NCBI GenBank assembly: GCA_037127255.1
Contig: JBANSL010000014.1
Span: forward strand, 498,501 to 562,500
Length of the DNA: 64,000 nucleotides
Reading direction: 5' to 3'
Origin: Persicaria tinctoria
Taxonomy: Eukaryota > Streptophyta > Magnoliopsida > Caryophyllales > Polygonaceae
The first letter of the stretch is position 1. Each line of letters starts with the position of its first letter. The notes below the pieces were generated by a model. That model did no database searches. It had not been told where the DNA came from and saw only the letters and a program-made list of their open reading frames with translations. Shown here one piece after another: positions 1 to 11,045 of this stretch. The position numbers were made by a program, and so were the translations under genes.

Positions 1-64
1 TCATTTCAGTTTCTCAACTGTACCGTCCTTGGCTTATAATCTAATTGTATTTCGTGTGAAACAG

Positions 65-290
65 GTGCAACTTCCCTGCTCTAGTCGCTGAGGCTGATCG
101 AATCCTAAGGCCAGAAGGTAAGATTATCATCCGGGATAATGTTGAGACAATTACTGAGCTCGAGGGCATGTTTAGGGCGATGCAGTGGGAGATCAGGATG
201 ACCTACTCCAAGGACACAGAAGGATTGCTGTTTGCACAGAAGACAACGTGGCGTCCGAAGGAGGCAGTTACTTTGCCTTATGCCATTTGA
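65..290 (+). CDS. PMT-family (DUF248) methyltransferase, last exon
   Basis: This is the 3'-terminal exon of a gene that begins left of the window. Bases 1-64 are the end of its last intron, with the acceptor AG at 63-64. The first base completes a split codon, followed by 74 codons and a TGA at 288-290. The peptide starts CNFPALVAEADRILRPEG and later has MTYSKD-EGLL and a TTWRP motif near the end. That is the C-terminus of the plant Golgi 'probable methyltransferase PMT' family (QUA2/TSD2 relatives). Family members are type II membrane proteins thought to methylate wall polysaccharides, chiefly homogalacturonan. The SAM-binding core lies outside the window, so the subgroup cannot be fixed; the spelling is closest to PMT24-27-like proteins. 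The 3' UTR probably runs to about 550. Confidence 0.88.
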
Positions 291-1118
291 GCTCACTCAG
301 TTCCCCTGTAATCACGCATTCAGCGGCCCAATCCTTCCCACATTGAAGTCGCAAAGCCAGCCAAGCATTGCTCTCCGAGATTTAGGTATTCTTTTGTTCT
401 AGATGAAATTTGTAATTTTTCCACCCTTTCCCGATTTAATTCCTCATGTTACTATGTCTGATTGGTCTACTACATTAGTATTGGCCTGTGTCAATTTTTT
501 TTTTTAATCTTCTAAAAGCTCCTGTTGTAAGTCTCCCATACAATTTAGTTTATTGATAAGAAACAACAAAAAAGATCGTTTCTTGTAAACAGTTCGAACC
601 ACAGTTTGGATTCCTTAGCACTTTTGAGTGAATCTGGGAAATTTTCAAGGAATTCTAGAATCACACGAGGATTGTAGGTGAAAGATTGACTAACCATGCA
701 AATGAAACCCAGAGAGGATCAACTTTTACTACCTGTAAAAATGTCACCAAGAACGCCTATAAAAAGGGTGGTAGCTTAATGAAGATGAGCAGTTTATATA
801 AGGTAAAAAAAGAGAGAAGGAAAATAGGAAAAATCAGTTAAATGGGCTGTTAAGTTTCCACGTAGAGAGCGAGTCCCATGGGTGGGTGGGAAAGGGGAGA
901 GAGAGAGATGCTTTTAAGTTATAAACAAGGAACAAACTCCTTAGAAATTGCCTACTTTTGTGCTCATCTTGACATTTATTACATCTCCCCTTACTTGTAT
1001 GGTCTCTCATTCCAGAAGGCAAACAACCAAAAATCATCCCTCTCTATAACCAATCAAAAAGGAAAAAAAGGGAAAAAAAAGGATTAAAATTAAAAACATT
1101 ATCAACCTTTGTTCCTCA
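291..1118. other. 3' UTR of the PMT gene, then NF-YB7 promoter and leader
   Basis: No gene is seen here beyond the PMT 3' UTR. A TATA-like TTTATATAAGG at 793-803 probably serves NF-YB7, giving a leader of roughly 290 bases. The leader holds a 4-codon upstream ORF at 842-853 and a 69-codon one at 878-1087, both ending before the main ATG at 1119. AG-rich and A-rich tracts occur just upstream of the start. Confidence 0.5.
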
Positions 1119-1979
1119 ATGAGCAATGAAATGCAAGCCACCAATCTCCTGCCTTTCAGCAACGCCCAGAATGTTCACCCGGACATGGCAAGGATAAAAG
1201 ACGAAAGCCATGAAAACGGGAGCATAAGGGCCAACCAGGGAACACCCCCGGAAAGCCCATGTATGAACGGAAACAATGCCACCGCCCCCACCAGCAGTGG
1301 CAACAGCACTGGCAACCCTAACGCCAATCTCAACAAGGAGCAAGACAGGTTCCTTCCGATTGCCAATGTAGGGCGGATCATGAAGAAGGTGATTCCCACC
1401 AACGGCAAGATCTCAAAGGACGCCAAGGAGACCGTCCAAGAATGTGTGTCGGAGTTCATCAGCTTCATCACCGGAGAGGCCTCCGATAAATGCCAAAGGG
1501 AGAAGAGGAAGACCATCAATGGAGATGACATCATATGGGCAATTACCTCCCTTGGCTTTGAGGACTATGTCAACCCTCTTAAGCTCTATCTCAACAAGTA
1601 TAGGGAGATTGAGGGAGAGAAATTGAATGTTCCGAAGCAGCCACAACACCAACACCAACATCAACAAAGGTCGATAGGATCAGATCAACAACAACAACAA
1701 CAACAACAACTACAGCATCCTCGGATGCACCCTTATCCTCATTTCCAAAGGGCGGATCAAATGGGGATGTTAGGGGCGAATGTTGGAGGGTTAGCGCCAT
1801 ATCCGAATCCAGTAGGTGTGTTTACATCACAGAGGACATTAGCTCATCAAACGCAGTATGTTGGGACGGATCAGGGTTTCTCTTCACCTTTCTCTCCTAG
1901 TAGTAATAGTAATAGTAATTCTCTGCAGAAACCTTACCACCAAAACATAGAGCAAATCGATTCGGTTGGCCACTGGTAA
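1119..1979 (+). CDS. NF-YB7: NF-YB7-type CCAAT-binding factor subunit B
   Basis: A 286-residue, single-exon NF-YB subunit. NF-YB pairs with NF-YC through histone folds; the dimer recruits NF-YA to bind CCAAT boxes in the nucleus. The histone-fold domain spans about residues 74-166 ([17 protein letters not shown] ... [20 protein letters not shown]). Lys100 in KISKDAKE marks it as non-LEC1 type, since LEC1-type proteins have Asp there. [20 protein letters not shown] and a C-terminus ending IDSVGHW match the NF-YB7 subgroup rather than NF-YB1/8/10. The N-terminal 73 residues are Asn/Thr/Pro-rich. The C-terminal tail has His/Gln runs encoded by a CAA microsatellite (about 1685-1712) and an AGT-AAT run near 1903-1919, so its length may vary between alleles. 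The first in-frame ATG after the leader was taken as start. Confidence 0.93.
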   Translation: MSNEMQATNLLPFSNAQNVHPDMARIKDESHENGSIRANQGTPPESPCMNGNNATAPTSSGNSTGNPNANLNKEQDRFLPIANVGRIMKKVIPTNGKISKDAKETVQECVSEFISFITGEASDKCQREKRKTINGDDIIWAITSLGFEDYVNPLKLYLNKYREIEGEKLNVPKQPQHQHQHQQRSIGSDQQQQQQQQLQHPRMHPYPHFQRADQMGMLGANVGGLAPYPNPVGVFTSQRTLAHQTQYVGTDQGFSSPFSPSSNSNSNSLQKPYHQNIEQIDSVGHW

Positions 1980-2760
1980 CCCTCATCTTAATTAGTGCAG
2001 GAGGGTTAATAAAAACTACCCTTCATATATATACATATTCTTTTTTAATAATTAAAAAAAAATAATGTTATAAACTTTAAGAAAAAAAGAAGAAGGTTTA
2101 TATAAGAAAAAATAGTGCGAAAGAATCTCATATATGTGTTTAGTTTCTTCTTTTTTCCATTTTTTTGGGTTTAAATAATTAAGCTTGTAATACAGTTACA
2201 TATGCATTTTTACATGTTAGGAGTAGAAGTCAAAGTATTGACGGAGAGATATATGAATAGAGTTTTTCACTTTTGGTATTGTAAGTCTTTGTTGGGTACA
2301 TAATCAATTATTGTATGCAAACATTTTTTTTTAACTAAAAGTAAAAGGTTTGCTGGACAAATAGGCATAAATAACATTCGCAAAAGAATCAAGTAATCCA
2401 TTTAATTTTAATTTTAATATAATGTAGTATTGTATTATTAATTTGATATTTTAATTTGAATATCCCTTTTGATAATGAAAAATTTAATGGTAATCATGGC
2501 CTCATGGGTGGGGAGGGTGACAAGACAAGCGCCTAAAGAGTACCCGCCATTCACGAGGGGAACGGGAATGTGCAAGTGGACGAATTAGCTAAAATGTTAA
2601 TCAATGAATGAATTAATAATACGGAGTATATCTATATCATATGGATGAGTCTGTTAAACATTAAAGGGCAACTGTACCTGCAAGTGGGCATCAGATTCCA
2701 AAATACGAAACGACCTCTTCAAGACTTTGAATCTTTGATAAAGGATAATTGATTAGATTA
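1980..2760. other. AT-rich intergenic DNA with NF-YB7 3' UTR
   Basis: Probable NF-YB7 3' UTR to about 2340, then AT-rich spacer. A short GC-richer patch at 2495-2580 shows no coding potential. The segment ends in the promoter of the RGLG gene. No transposon ends were recognised. Confidence 0.4.
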
Positions 2761-2903
2761 GTCTCCCTCTCCGGAAATTTCAATTCATCTCACTCAGAAT
2801 TACCTCCTCAACTCAAGATTCAAGATTCAAGATTCAAGATTCATTCAGCCATTCAGGGCGGTACCTATTTCCTCTCTCCGTATCCATCCAACCGCTTGTT
2901 TTT

Positions 2904-3502
2904 GTAAGTATTTCTTCTTATTAATTGTTTCTTCAGCTCTTTTTTTTTGAGTTTTGATCTATTTAGATTTGGGGGTGCAATTCTCAAGCTGGCATGCCTC
3001 CGAATCCAATTGAGCAATAGAGCCTTAGAATTTCAACCACTTTGCCTTTCATTTCCGTCGAATTCGATCTTCTGTATATTGATTGTAGTTGAGAAATTTG
3101 GTGGTATTTGTGGATGTAGTTTCCAAAATTTGTTCCCATTCCAAGTCTCCCGGTGACCCCCTTTTTTATTAATTGTTACCCACCGTTGACTTGACCGGTT
3201 GCATTGCAGCACCGTTAATTGGATTGGTATCGCCCTCAAGCTGTCCAAGAATCTATTCTTCTGTAAAATTAGCCTCAATCCCTCTCTTTTCTGTGAGCTC
3301 ATTTTGGGGTTCAACTCCGAAATCCCCAGATCAGAACCCCCCAAGTGTTCTCAGATCAGGTCCTCAATTTGGACCATGTTTTAGCACATGTACTGCAATA
3401 CTTTAATTTGTTGGCCTATCTAGTTGCAAGCAGATCATACATACATTAGAACGATTATTTGATTTATGTGTTTAATGTGCCAACCAATTCTGTGCATTTC
3501 AG
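2904..3502 (+). other. 5' UTR intron of the RGLG gene
   Basis: A GTAAGT donor at 2904 follows a leader containing repeated CAAGATT units (about 2812-2844). A TTTCAG acceptor ends at 3502, about 70 bases before the start codon. The small ORFs inside are not conserved-looking. The intron is inferred from sequence only. Confidence 0.55.
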
Positions 3503-3574
3503 GATCTTTGGCTAATTAGTATGATGGATGAGTCCAGTACTTACGTAAGCGCTGTGTGATATAGCTTTTTGCTA

Positions 3575-5817
3575 ATGGGGAATTCTGAATCAACTTATGA
3601 TGCTGATCATAGTCCCAGAAATTTCCCACCTCCTCCACCCCTTTCTTATCCAGGAAGCTCAATGAATCCAAGTTACCCAACCCCAACCCACATAAGTGGG
3701 AAGCGGCTGACTTACATACCAGATAACTTTAGCACATTGGATCAGGTTCTCATCCTTTATTCATAACGTAGATTCATATATATATTTTGCTAGCAATATT
3801 AGTTTAGCTGGCTCTTCTGTTGCCATTTTCATTTCAGGTTACTGCTGCGTTAAGAGAAGCTGGTCTTGAGTCGTCGAATTTGATTCTTGGTATTGATTTC
3901 ACAAAGAGCAATGAGTGGACAGGTGAACTTTTAGTTTTACCAACTAGCTAACTTAATTGTCAATTAAAGTGTCATGTTACTGAAAATTAAATTTGGTGCA
4001 TGGTGTTGGTAGGGAAGCACTCATTCAATCGGAGAAGTTTACACGCACTTGGGAGCACTGCCAATCCCTATGAGCAAGCCATTTCCATTATCGGAAAGAC
4101 GCTGTCTCCCTTTGATGATGACAACTTGATTCCTTGTTTTGGATTCGGAGATGGTTAGTGTAAAACATTGATAGCAGGCTACGCTATGTGAATATGTGAT
4201 GGTGTGTTTTGCAGTTCCTATACTCTGTTTGAATGTTTGTCCCAATCCCATCCAGCTACAACACATGACCAACATGTGTTCAGCTTTTACCCTGATCACC
4301 GGCCCTGCAATGGTTTTGAGGAAGCCCTTGCACGGTACAAGGAGATCCTTCCCCACTTGAAGTTGGCAGGTAGGTACTAGCTACATAATCAAAGCATATC
4401 ATTATGGAGGAAAGTAAACATATATACTACTTAATTCTTATACATGTAAATATGTAATGTAATTTGCTTAATTGATTCACAGGTCCAACCTCATTTGCCC
4501 CTGTAATTGATGCAGCAATTGACATTGTGGAGGAAAGTAACGGCCAATATCATGTCCTTGTAATCGTCGCTGATGGGCAGGTATCACACATTTCCACTAG
4601 CTATATCCATTTCATATTCTTGAAAATGATCACATAAATTGTGTTCTCTGTTGACCTCGTTTTTACTTTTTATGTGATGTGAGATAGGTTACCAGGAGTT
4701 CTGATACACCATCTGGGAGGCACAGTCCACAAGAGCAAGCAACCATTAATTCACTCGTTGCTGCCAGGTAAACCGGCCTCTATAATCTATATGCTTCACC
4801 TCAATTTCCATTTCCATCGTGACTAAGTGAATGTGATCAATGTTGATAATCAGTCATTATCCTCTATCAATTGTATTGGTCGGAGTTGGAGATGGACCAT
4901 GGGAAGCCATGCAACAGTTTGACGACAACATTCCTCAGCGCGAATTTGACAATTTCCAGGTGATCAATCACATCCGGCCTCTTTCTTAATTTTGATATGT
5001 TTAAACTTGTACATGTAATTTATGTTTCTTAATATGTAAATTGAAAACTTTGGTGTCACTGTTTTAACCAATCCAAATCCAACGGGATTCGATTGTGAAT
5101 TGCAGTTTGTCAACTTCACCAAGATCATGTCAGACAACAAAGACAGATCGAAAAAAGAAGCAGCATTCGCGCTTGCTGCTTTGATGGAGATCCCATATCA
5201 GTACAGGGCCACACAAAGCATTCAGTTGACAGGGTAAAATACAATACACCTTAGCTTCAACTCTCAATTAAGTCGATCAGTTTTATTAAAGATTTCCAAA
5301 ACTCACCGCTTTCGATTGATTGCAGGCAGAAAAAGAGTGGTCCGAGGACTAGGCTACTCCCCCCTCCCCCAAAAGTGGTAGAGCATGATAACGTAGGTAG
5401 ATATCGATCAGTGTCGCGTGCTGCAAGCACAAGCTTTGACCCGGTAGCTGAACCAGCTACCTCATCTGAGCAGGTTTAGCCTTTACTTTCACTTGAGTTG
5501 AGTTGAGTTGAGTTGAGACCCTGAAAACTGACATGGCTATGCTTGTTTTGCTTCAATGTTTGTTCAAGGTTTGCCCTATATGCTTGACGAATCCCAGGAA
5601 TATGGCATTTCAGTGTGGCCACATGGTAATTAAGCATTACATATATACATATATATATATTGTTGAACGTAACGTTTGGATTTCACATATAGTATGTTGA
5701 TCGGAGTTATTCCATCTTGTTGGTTTTGTTTAGACATGTAAGGATTGTGGTCCAACGCTCACAACATGCCCTCTTTGCCGGGAGGCCATTAAAACAAGGA
5801 TAAGATTGTACACTTGA
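3575..5817 (+). CDS. RGLG: RGLG-type RING E3 ubiquitin ligase (copine/vWA plus RING)
   Basis: Eleven coding exons were read from splice sites and phase: 3575-3745, 3838-3922, 4013-4153, 4256-4369, 4483-4580, 4688-4767, 4854-4959, 5106-5233, 5326-5473, 5569-5625, 5734-5817. They give 403 residues. The N-terminus MGNSES carries Gly2 in an N-myristoylation context, as in RGLG proteins, which sit at the plasma membrane and can move to the nucleus. A copine/vWA domain covers about residues 70-310, with metal-site Asp77 in GIDFTKS and FGFGD, ADGQVT and VGVGDGPW motifs. A C-terminal C3HC4 RING uses Cys359, 362, 373, His375, Cys378, 381, 388, 391. Family members ubiquitinate stress and hormone regulators. 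A 5' UTR intron (about 2904-3502) precedes the ATG. The short N-terminus resembles RGLG3/4/5 more than RGLG1/2. Confidence 0.93.
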
Positions 5818-6095
5818 ATTGATCCAGAGACCAAATGTACTCTCCATCCATAACTTCACCAGCTTCAGGTTTGTTGTTTTCCCATCTCATATCAACCTCT
5901 CTCTCACTCTCTCTCTCTATATATATATTGTTGCATCTATACAACTCAAATGTCCAGCTAGTTTGTATCTCTATCTTTAATTGGCTACATTGTCTCCATC
6001 TATCTTTTATGTGTGTATATGTAAATTGTTAAATCTACAATGCAACCCTTCAAATAGATAGTTTTGTTTTTCTTTTTGAAATTTGGAAAGGTGGA

Positions 6096-6385
6096 GGTTG
6101 GTTCCGTTGTACCCAAGCCTTATCGTGTATTCATAAATTATTCGTCTGTTTTCTCATGATTATTCGTTTATTTATACTTGATTATTTGTCCATAACAATG
6201 TAATTATTCGCAAGTACAAAAAGTGTAAAAAAAATGTAAATTTCCTTCTAATGAATAATCGTCCAATATCACCAAATAATTTCATTCCTACGTTACTTTT
6301 AATCTCATTCGTTGATCTTATAAATTCAATGGTCTAGATTTAATAATATGATACACCATAAATGTTCCGTATATACTACTATGAT
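6096..6385. mobile_element. short non-autonomous TIR element, same family as the one at 37.0-38.6 kb
   Basis: The left end reads GGTTGGTTCCG...CTTATCGTGTATTC. Read on the minus strand the right end gives ACGGAACATTTATGGTGTATCA followed by AATCTAGACC-TTGA, which matches the terminal region of the larger element nested in the copia LTR. The interior has several GATTATTCG-like units. Boundaries are approximate and no target duplication was resolved. Confidence 0.5.
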
Positions 6386-7128
6386 CTATTGTCGGGAAAG
6401 GTGTACTGACGAAGCTCAAAACTAAACTAAATTGTGAATGATATATGAATGTTAAGGAATGAATGTTAGATAGATAGACCAGGGCTAATCTCCTCTTAAG
6501 TAAGTCTCCAAGTCGGTATAGCCAATAGATAAAAATAGGGTTTGGATAGATAAAACATGTGCCACGTTGTAACCTGTCGCTAATGGAACATGCTCCGGCT
6601 GCTGCACACATGCCGCGGTAGCTGCATGGCTAGTTTATGATGTTTCTGGCTGATCAATGCATACCACGGCCACTACATCTGTCTTTTACGGAAAATGAAG
6701 CTCAAATTTGCTGTCTTGTCAATATGAAAGTTGTAGCTCTCTGAAAGAGCTTTCCAACACATGGTCATAATAGTCAATTGGACAATCGAAGCCTCCAGAA
6801 AGTACAAAATAAGTTCAGCTTGCCTGGCGATAACCTCTGCAGACTTGTTCTTCGTTTAGACTCTCATCTTCTTCTTCTTCTTCTCAGGACCTCTTTAGAT
6901 CGTCATTTAAGCTTCTTTGATCAACTTGAATTTCTCATCCAATGCGCTATGAACTCATGTCTCATCCTCGAACCCACATTTACCTGAAATAATCAATAAA
7001 AACACGTAGATTCCGACTCCACCAACATAAAGAACAAATATGCAAATTATACTTAAATCATGCATGTTATGGATCTTAACTAAGCTAAATTCACTCTATT
7101 ATGACCATCTAAATGTGTGCTATCAATT
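6386..7128. other. intergenic, no gene recognised
   Basis: Ordinary spacer with scattered short ORFs under 100 codons and a CTT run near 6870-6885. No splice-linked coding signal or repeat ends were found. Confidence 0.4.
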
Positions 7129-7131
7129 TAA

Positions 7132-8146
7132 GGGCATGTTTGGCTAGGGGGTGGGGATAGATGGAGGGGATGGGGGGTGGGCTTTGGGAACTGTGCCCAC
7201 ATGTTTGGCAACGGGATGGGCGGGGTGGGAGGGGTGCAAAAATGGGGATGAAGCGGGTTGGGAGGGTGATTTTCCCTCACCTTGTAAAAGGAGGATGGAG
7301 GGGATGGGGGAGATGAAGAACCCCGATTTGCCCTCTCCTCATAAATACAGACCCAAATTCTCCTCTCACTCACGGAGACCCTAGCCACCCCAAATTCAGC
7401 GACCTTCTGGCGCCGGAAATCCGACCTCTTAGCCAAGCGACCGGTTCGGACCCTAGCCACCCCAGATTCACCGATTCCCGTGATGGTAACCACACCAACG
7501 GATCTGAACTAGTCCCTCGGAGCTTTGAGTTGCCGGAAGATTCCCTCGAGTTATGGGAGGACTCCCGTTCATCATCCAAGCGACCACTTCAGATTCCTAG
7601 GAGGTGGTGGAGTCCCGGTTCGACAAGCTCGCCAAATCCGGCTTTAGCTAGCGAGGATTTCAGCGAATGCATAGGTGCTCCTCCGGTCACTCCAATCTCC
7701 ATCGATTTCTTCCATATTCCATCAATTTGAACTCAATTACTCCTCTCACGGCATCTAGAATGCTCAATTGTAAACGATTAAACCCGTTAGGGATGTTGGA
7801 CTCAAAAGGAATTCGCAGAGGGAATATTCGACGCCATTCTCGAAGGTGGCCAAAGTCGTCGAGAGGGGTTGCTGGCCGCTGGGCTTCAACTGAGAGACGA
7901 TTGAAGAAGAAGTTGAGTTTTTAGGGTATTTGGGAGGGTATTTTCGTCATCTCAGGTGGTTAGTGGGGGCAATTTGGACTTTTTTCGTTTCTCCATCTTC
8001 CCAACAATCAAAATACAACCAAACACAAATGTGATTAAACTGACTTCAAATCTCCATCCCGTCCACCCTAAAATTCCATCCACACCCCTTCCACCCCAAA
8101 AATCTATCCTCATCCACCTACCCCCATCTCGTAGCCAAACACGCCC
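7132..8146. mobile_element. PIF/Harbinger-like non-autonomous element, 1.0 kb
   Basis: Terminal inverted repeats GGGCATGTTTGGCTA (left) and, read on the other strand, GGGCGTGTTTGGCTA (right) are flanked by identical 3-bp TAA target duplications at 7129-7131 and 8147-8149. TWA duplications and GGGC-type ends are the hallmark of PIF/Harbinger elements. The subterminal DNA is G-rich on the left and C-rich on the right. The middle (about 7330-7900) is GC-rich and looks like a plant leader or first exon rather than transposon DNA. No transposase is present. Confidence 0.75.
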
Positions 8147-8170
8147 TAAAACCCATAATTATTTGAACTA

Positions 8171-9095
8171 GGCAAGGTGTGATGCTAACTAGCGAAAGTC
8201 CATGAAACACCCACCTGAGATGCCCAAATAGCCCCGGAATGAAGGTAACGTGCCTCACTGATGGAGTTACGGACACATACTTGGTATATTTCATGAAAAC
8301 AAGGGTTGTGTTGGTCCGATCGGGCCATTTATGGGCTCGCTGGAAAGCTAACTTAAAGGCATACGACTTTACTGAGGACGTCTCAAGAGAAATCCTCCTC
8401 GAAGATGCACAAAAAAAATCATTTTTCCATCAGCTTTGAATGTTGACTTTTTCCAAATAGGGTAGTCTACATAAAATCTCAAAAAATTCAAAATCCAAAA
8501 TTCTTTGGACCAGAGGCAAGGTGTGATGCTAAATAGGCAATAGGTCAATGAAACGCCCCCCTAAGATGCCCAAATAACCCTGGAATGAAGGTAACATGCC
8601 GCACTAATGGAGTTACGGAGACATGCTTGGTATTTCTTGAAAAGCCAGGGTTGCGTTGGTCCGATCAGACCATTTGAGGGCTCACTGGAAAGCTAACTTC
8701 ATGGCATACGACTTTACTGAGGACGTCTCAAGAGAAATCCTCCTCGAAGATGCACAAAAAAAAATCATTTTTCCATCAGCTTAGAATGTCGACTTTTTTC
8801 AAAGGGGTAGTCCACGAAAAATCTCAAAAAATTTAAAATTCAAAATTCTTTGGACCGGGCAAAGTGTGATGCTAACTAGGCAATAGGTCCATGAAACGCC
8901 CACCTAAGATGCCCAAATAGCTCCGGAATGAAGGTAACGTGTCTCACTATAGGAGTTATGGACACATGCTTGGTATTTTTTGAAAAACCAGGGCTTCGTT
9001 GGTCCGATCGGACCATTTGAGAGCTCGCTGGAAAGCTAACGTCAAGGCCTACGACTTTATTGAGGACGTCTCAAGATAAATCCTCCTCAAAGATG
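8171..9095. repeat. 344-bp tandem repeat, about 2.7 copies
   Basis: The unit begins GGCAAGGTGTGATGCTAA. Copies start at 8171, 8515 and 8858, periods of 344 and 343 bases; the third stops near 9095. Units share GCCCAAATA, GGAATGAAGGTAAC and AAGATGC landmarks and differ by scattered substitutions. Short open stretches inside are not conserved between copies, so it is non-coding. Confidence 0.85.
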
Positions 9096-9432
9096 CCCGA
9101 ACCTGACCATAAATTTTACCTGAATTGACCCGACCCGAGCAAGCCTGACCCGAATCCGACCCGAACGACTGAATTGCCAGCTCTAATATTATTGATCGAT
9201 TTTGGGCATTTTGGCATCAAGGCAACGAAATAGTTGATATGGACCGTAATCGATCAATCGGATCAGTACCTATCCATACTGATATCGATATCTCAATTGC
9301 CAAATTTGCTTATTATACCATTTTTTTTAATAGGTAAAGTAAATATATTCGTGAGTTTTTATTTTATTTTTTATAACTATACTTTTTTTTTCCCCAATAA
9401 ATACTAATTTGTCCCTAGTTTCTATATCTAAG
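9096..9432. other. intergenic, short GACCCGA-rich patch
   Basis: At about 9110-9180 there is a run of degenerate GACCCGA units; the remainder is AT-rich. No gene is visible. Confidence 0.4.
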
Positions 9433-9434
9433 TA

Positions 9435-9634
9435 CTCCCTTCGTTAATTAAAATATGACATTTTACTATTTACGTACGATTTTTAGGTGTTAAATATCAT
9501 ATAAAATATTAATTTTTTTTACATAATTTCATGCTTATTACTATTAAGTTTGAATTTATAAAACCAAATGTAAAAAAAAAAGTTGATATTCTATATATAT
9601 ATGAATAATAAATGACATATTTTAATTAACAGAG
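9435..9634. mobile_element. Stowaway-like MITE (Tc1/mariner type), 200 bp
   Basis: The left end CTCCCTTCGTTAATTAAAAT and the complementary right end (CTCTGTTAATTAAAAT on the other strand) form inverted repeats. They are flanked by TA dinucleotides at 9433-9434 and 9635-9636. The AT-rich interior without coding potential fits a Stowaway MITE. Confidence 0.65.
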
Positions 9635-9822
9635 TATAATAACAATCTTCTCTTAATTATAGGTGTATGTGTGAAGACTTTTTTATTAAATTTGACCCCA
9701 CATTAAATTATAACAAATCTTTATAGGTTTGGAAATTGCCAATAAGATTAGCATCTCTATATTTCTTTTACTATTTTGCATTGACCAAGAATAAATTTAT
9801 GCTTTCAAAATCAATATCAATA

Positions 9823-11045
9823 TCAATATATAATACTAAAGCAGAGGCGTGGAAATCCTATGTGGCGGGCTCTGGCGCGATTCGCTTACGTGTCATTCTC
9901 TGGTGCGATATGGGACGGGTTTTGGCCACGTCAATTAATGATGATCCAATAAATCTAAGCCACGTTAGACGATAACTCTATCTATTTATACACGTGTCAT
10001 CCTATGCGTCCATTTTAATTAATGATTAAATTAATTTTTATTATAAATATTCAACATCATATCTTGAGTGGTTCCAAATCTTATTATTTTACCTTAAGTT
10101 ATTTTATAAATATTAATTTATCTAGAAAAAAAATCTAGATTAGATAATTATTTTATATGAAAAAATGTTGGATTAGTTTTATCACTAACGAAAATTGTTT
10201 AAATTATATATAGAGAGAATCAGTTTATATATATATAATTAAACGCTCCTTTAACCAATAGAGATAATTCAAATATATAGAAGTGTTTATCTTTAACAAA
10301 CAACTAACTACTAATCTACTCACCTTTCTTAAAACTCTATACTCCGTATTAACTTACTCAATTGTACGTCAACACTAGAGATATTTTCAATTATATTTTA
10401 ATCTATCTTATCTTAATCATACTATACATTTACATATTGTTATGAAGATTATTTTAATGAAGATTTATGTACTGGCCTTTTTTTATTTGAATATATGTAC
10501 CGACCTTTGCAAACTTATACTCCGTAATAAAGATAGATCAATTTGATCTAATTTATGAATTCAAATGATCACATACAAATATTAGATCCATTATATATAT
10601 TGCTTTATTTAGCGATAAAATAATTTTTTCTATGAAAAAAAATTAGGAAAAGAATAATGAAATTACACCATACAAATTTTAAATTAAAACCTTTAAATCG
10701 GCCTTTAGATTAAATTTTACCATTAAATATTCATATAATTTATACATATATTCAATATAATTGTCTTTTTATTTTTCTATAGCAATTATTTAATTTTATA
10801 GATGCGTATGATATTAAAGTATATATATATGAAGTAGATCAAGAGGAAGTACGTGTTTTATAATATTTTAGCGATTAAAGTTAGTCGTTCAAAAAAAATT
10901 ATCACCAATAATAAATTGCTAATAAGTAGGAAATTAAAAAGTCAAAAAAATATTTGATATATTTTTTTATAATCTTACATAATTTGGGCATGAATAATAA
11001 AAGTCATATAAAAAAAACCGCGAAGATCGCGGGGACCAAGACTAG
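9823..11045 (+). mobile_element. non-autonomous Helitron A
   Basis: The 3' end has a perfect hairpin at 11018-11032 (CCGCGA, loop AGA, TCGCGG), then 9 bases and a terminal CTAG at 11042-11045, followed by T. The 5' end is placed at the TC at 9823 after an A, giving the A|TC...CTAG|T insertion pattern, but other TC positions lie within 12 bases. No Rep/helicase is encoded. The first 300 bases closely match the start of the next Helitron. Confidence 0.75.

Noticed and set aside
8171..9095. CRISPR-like array
   Set aside because: Units of 344 bases without spacer/repeat alternation in a plant genome; it is an ordinary tandem repeat.
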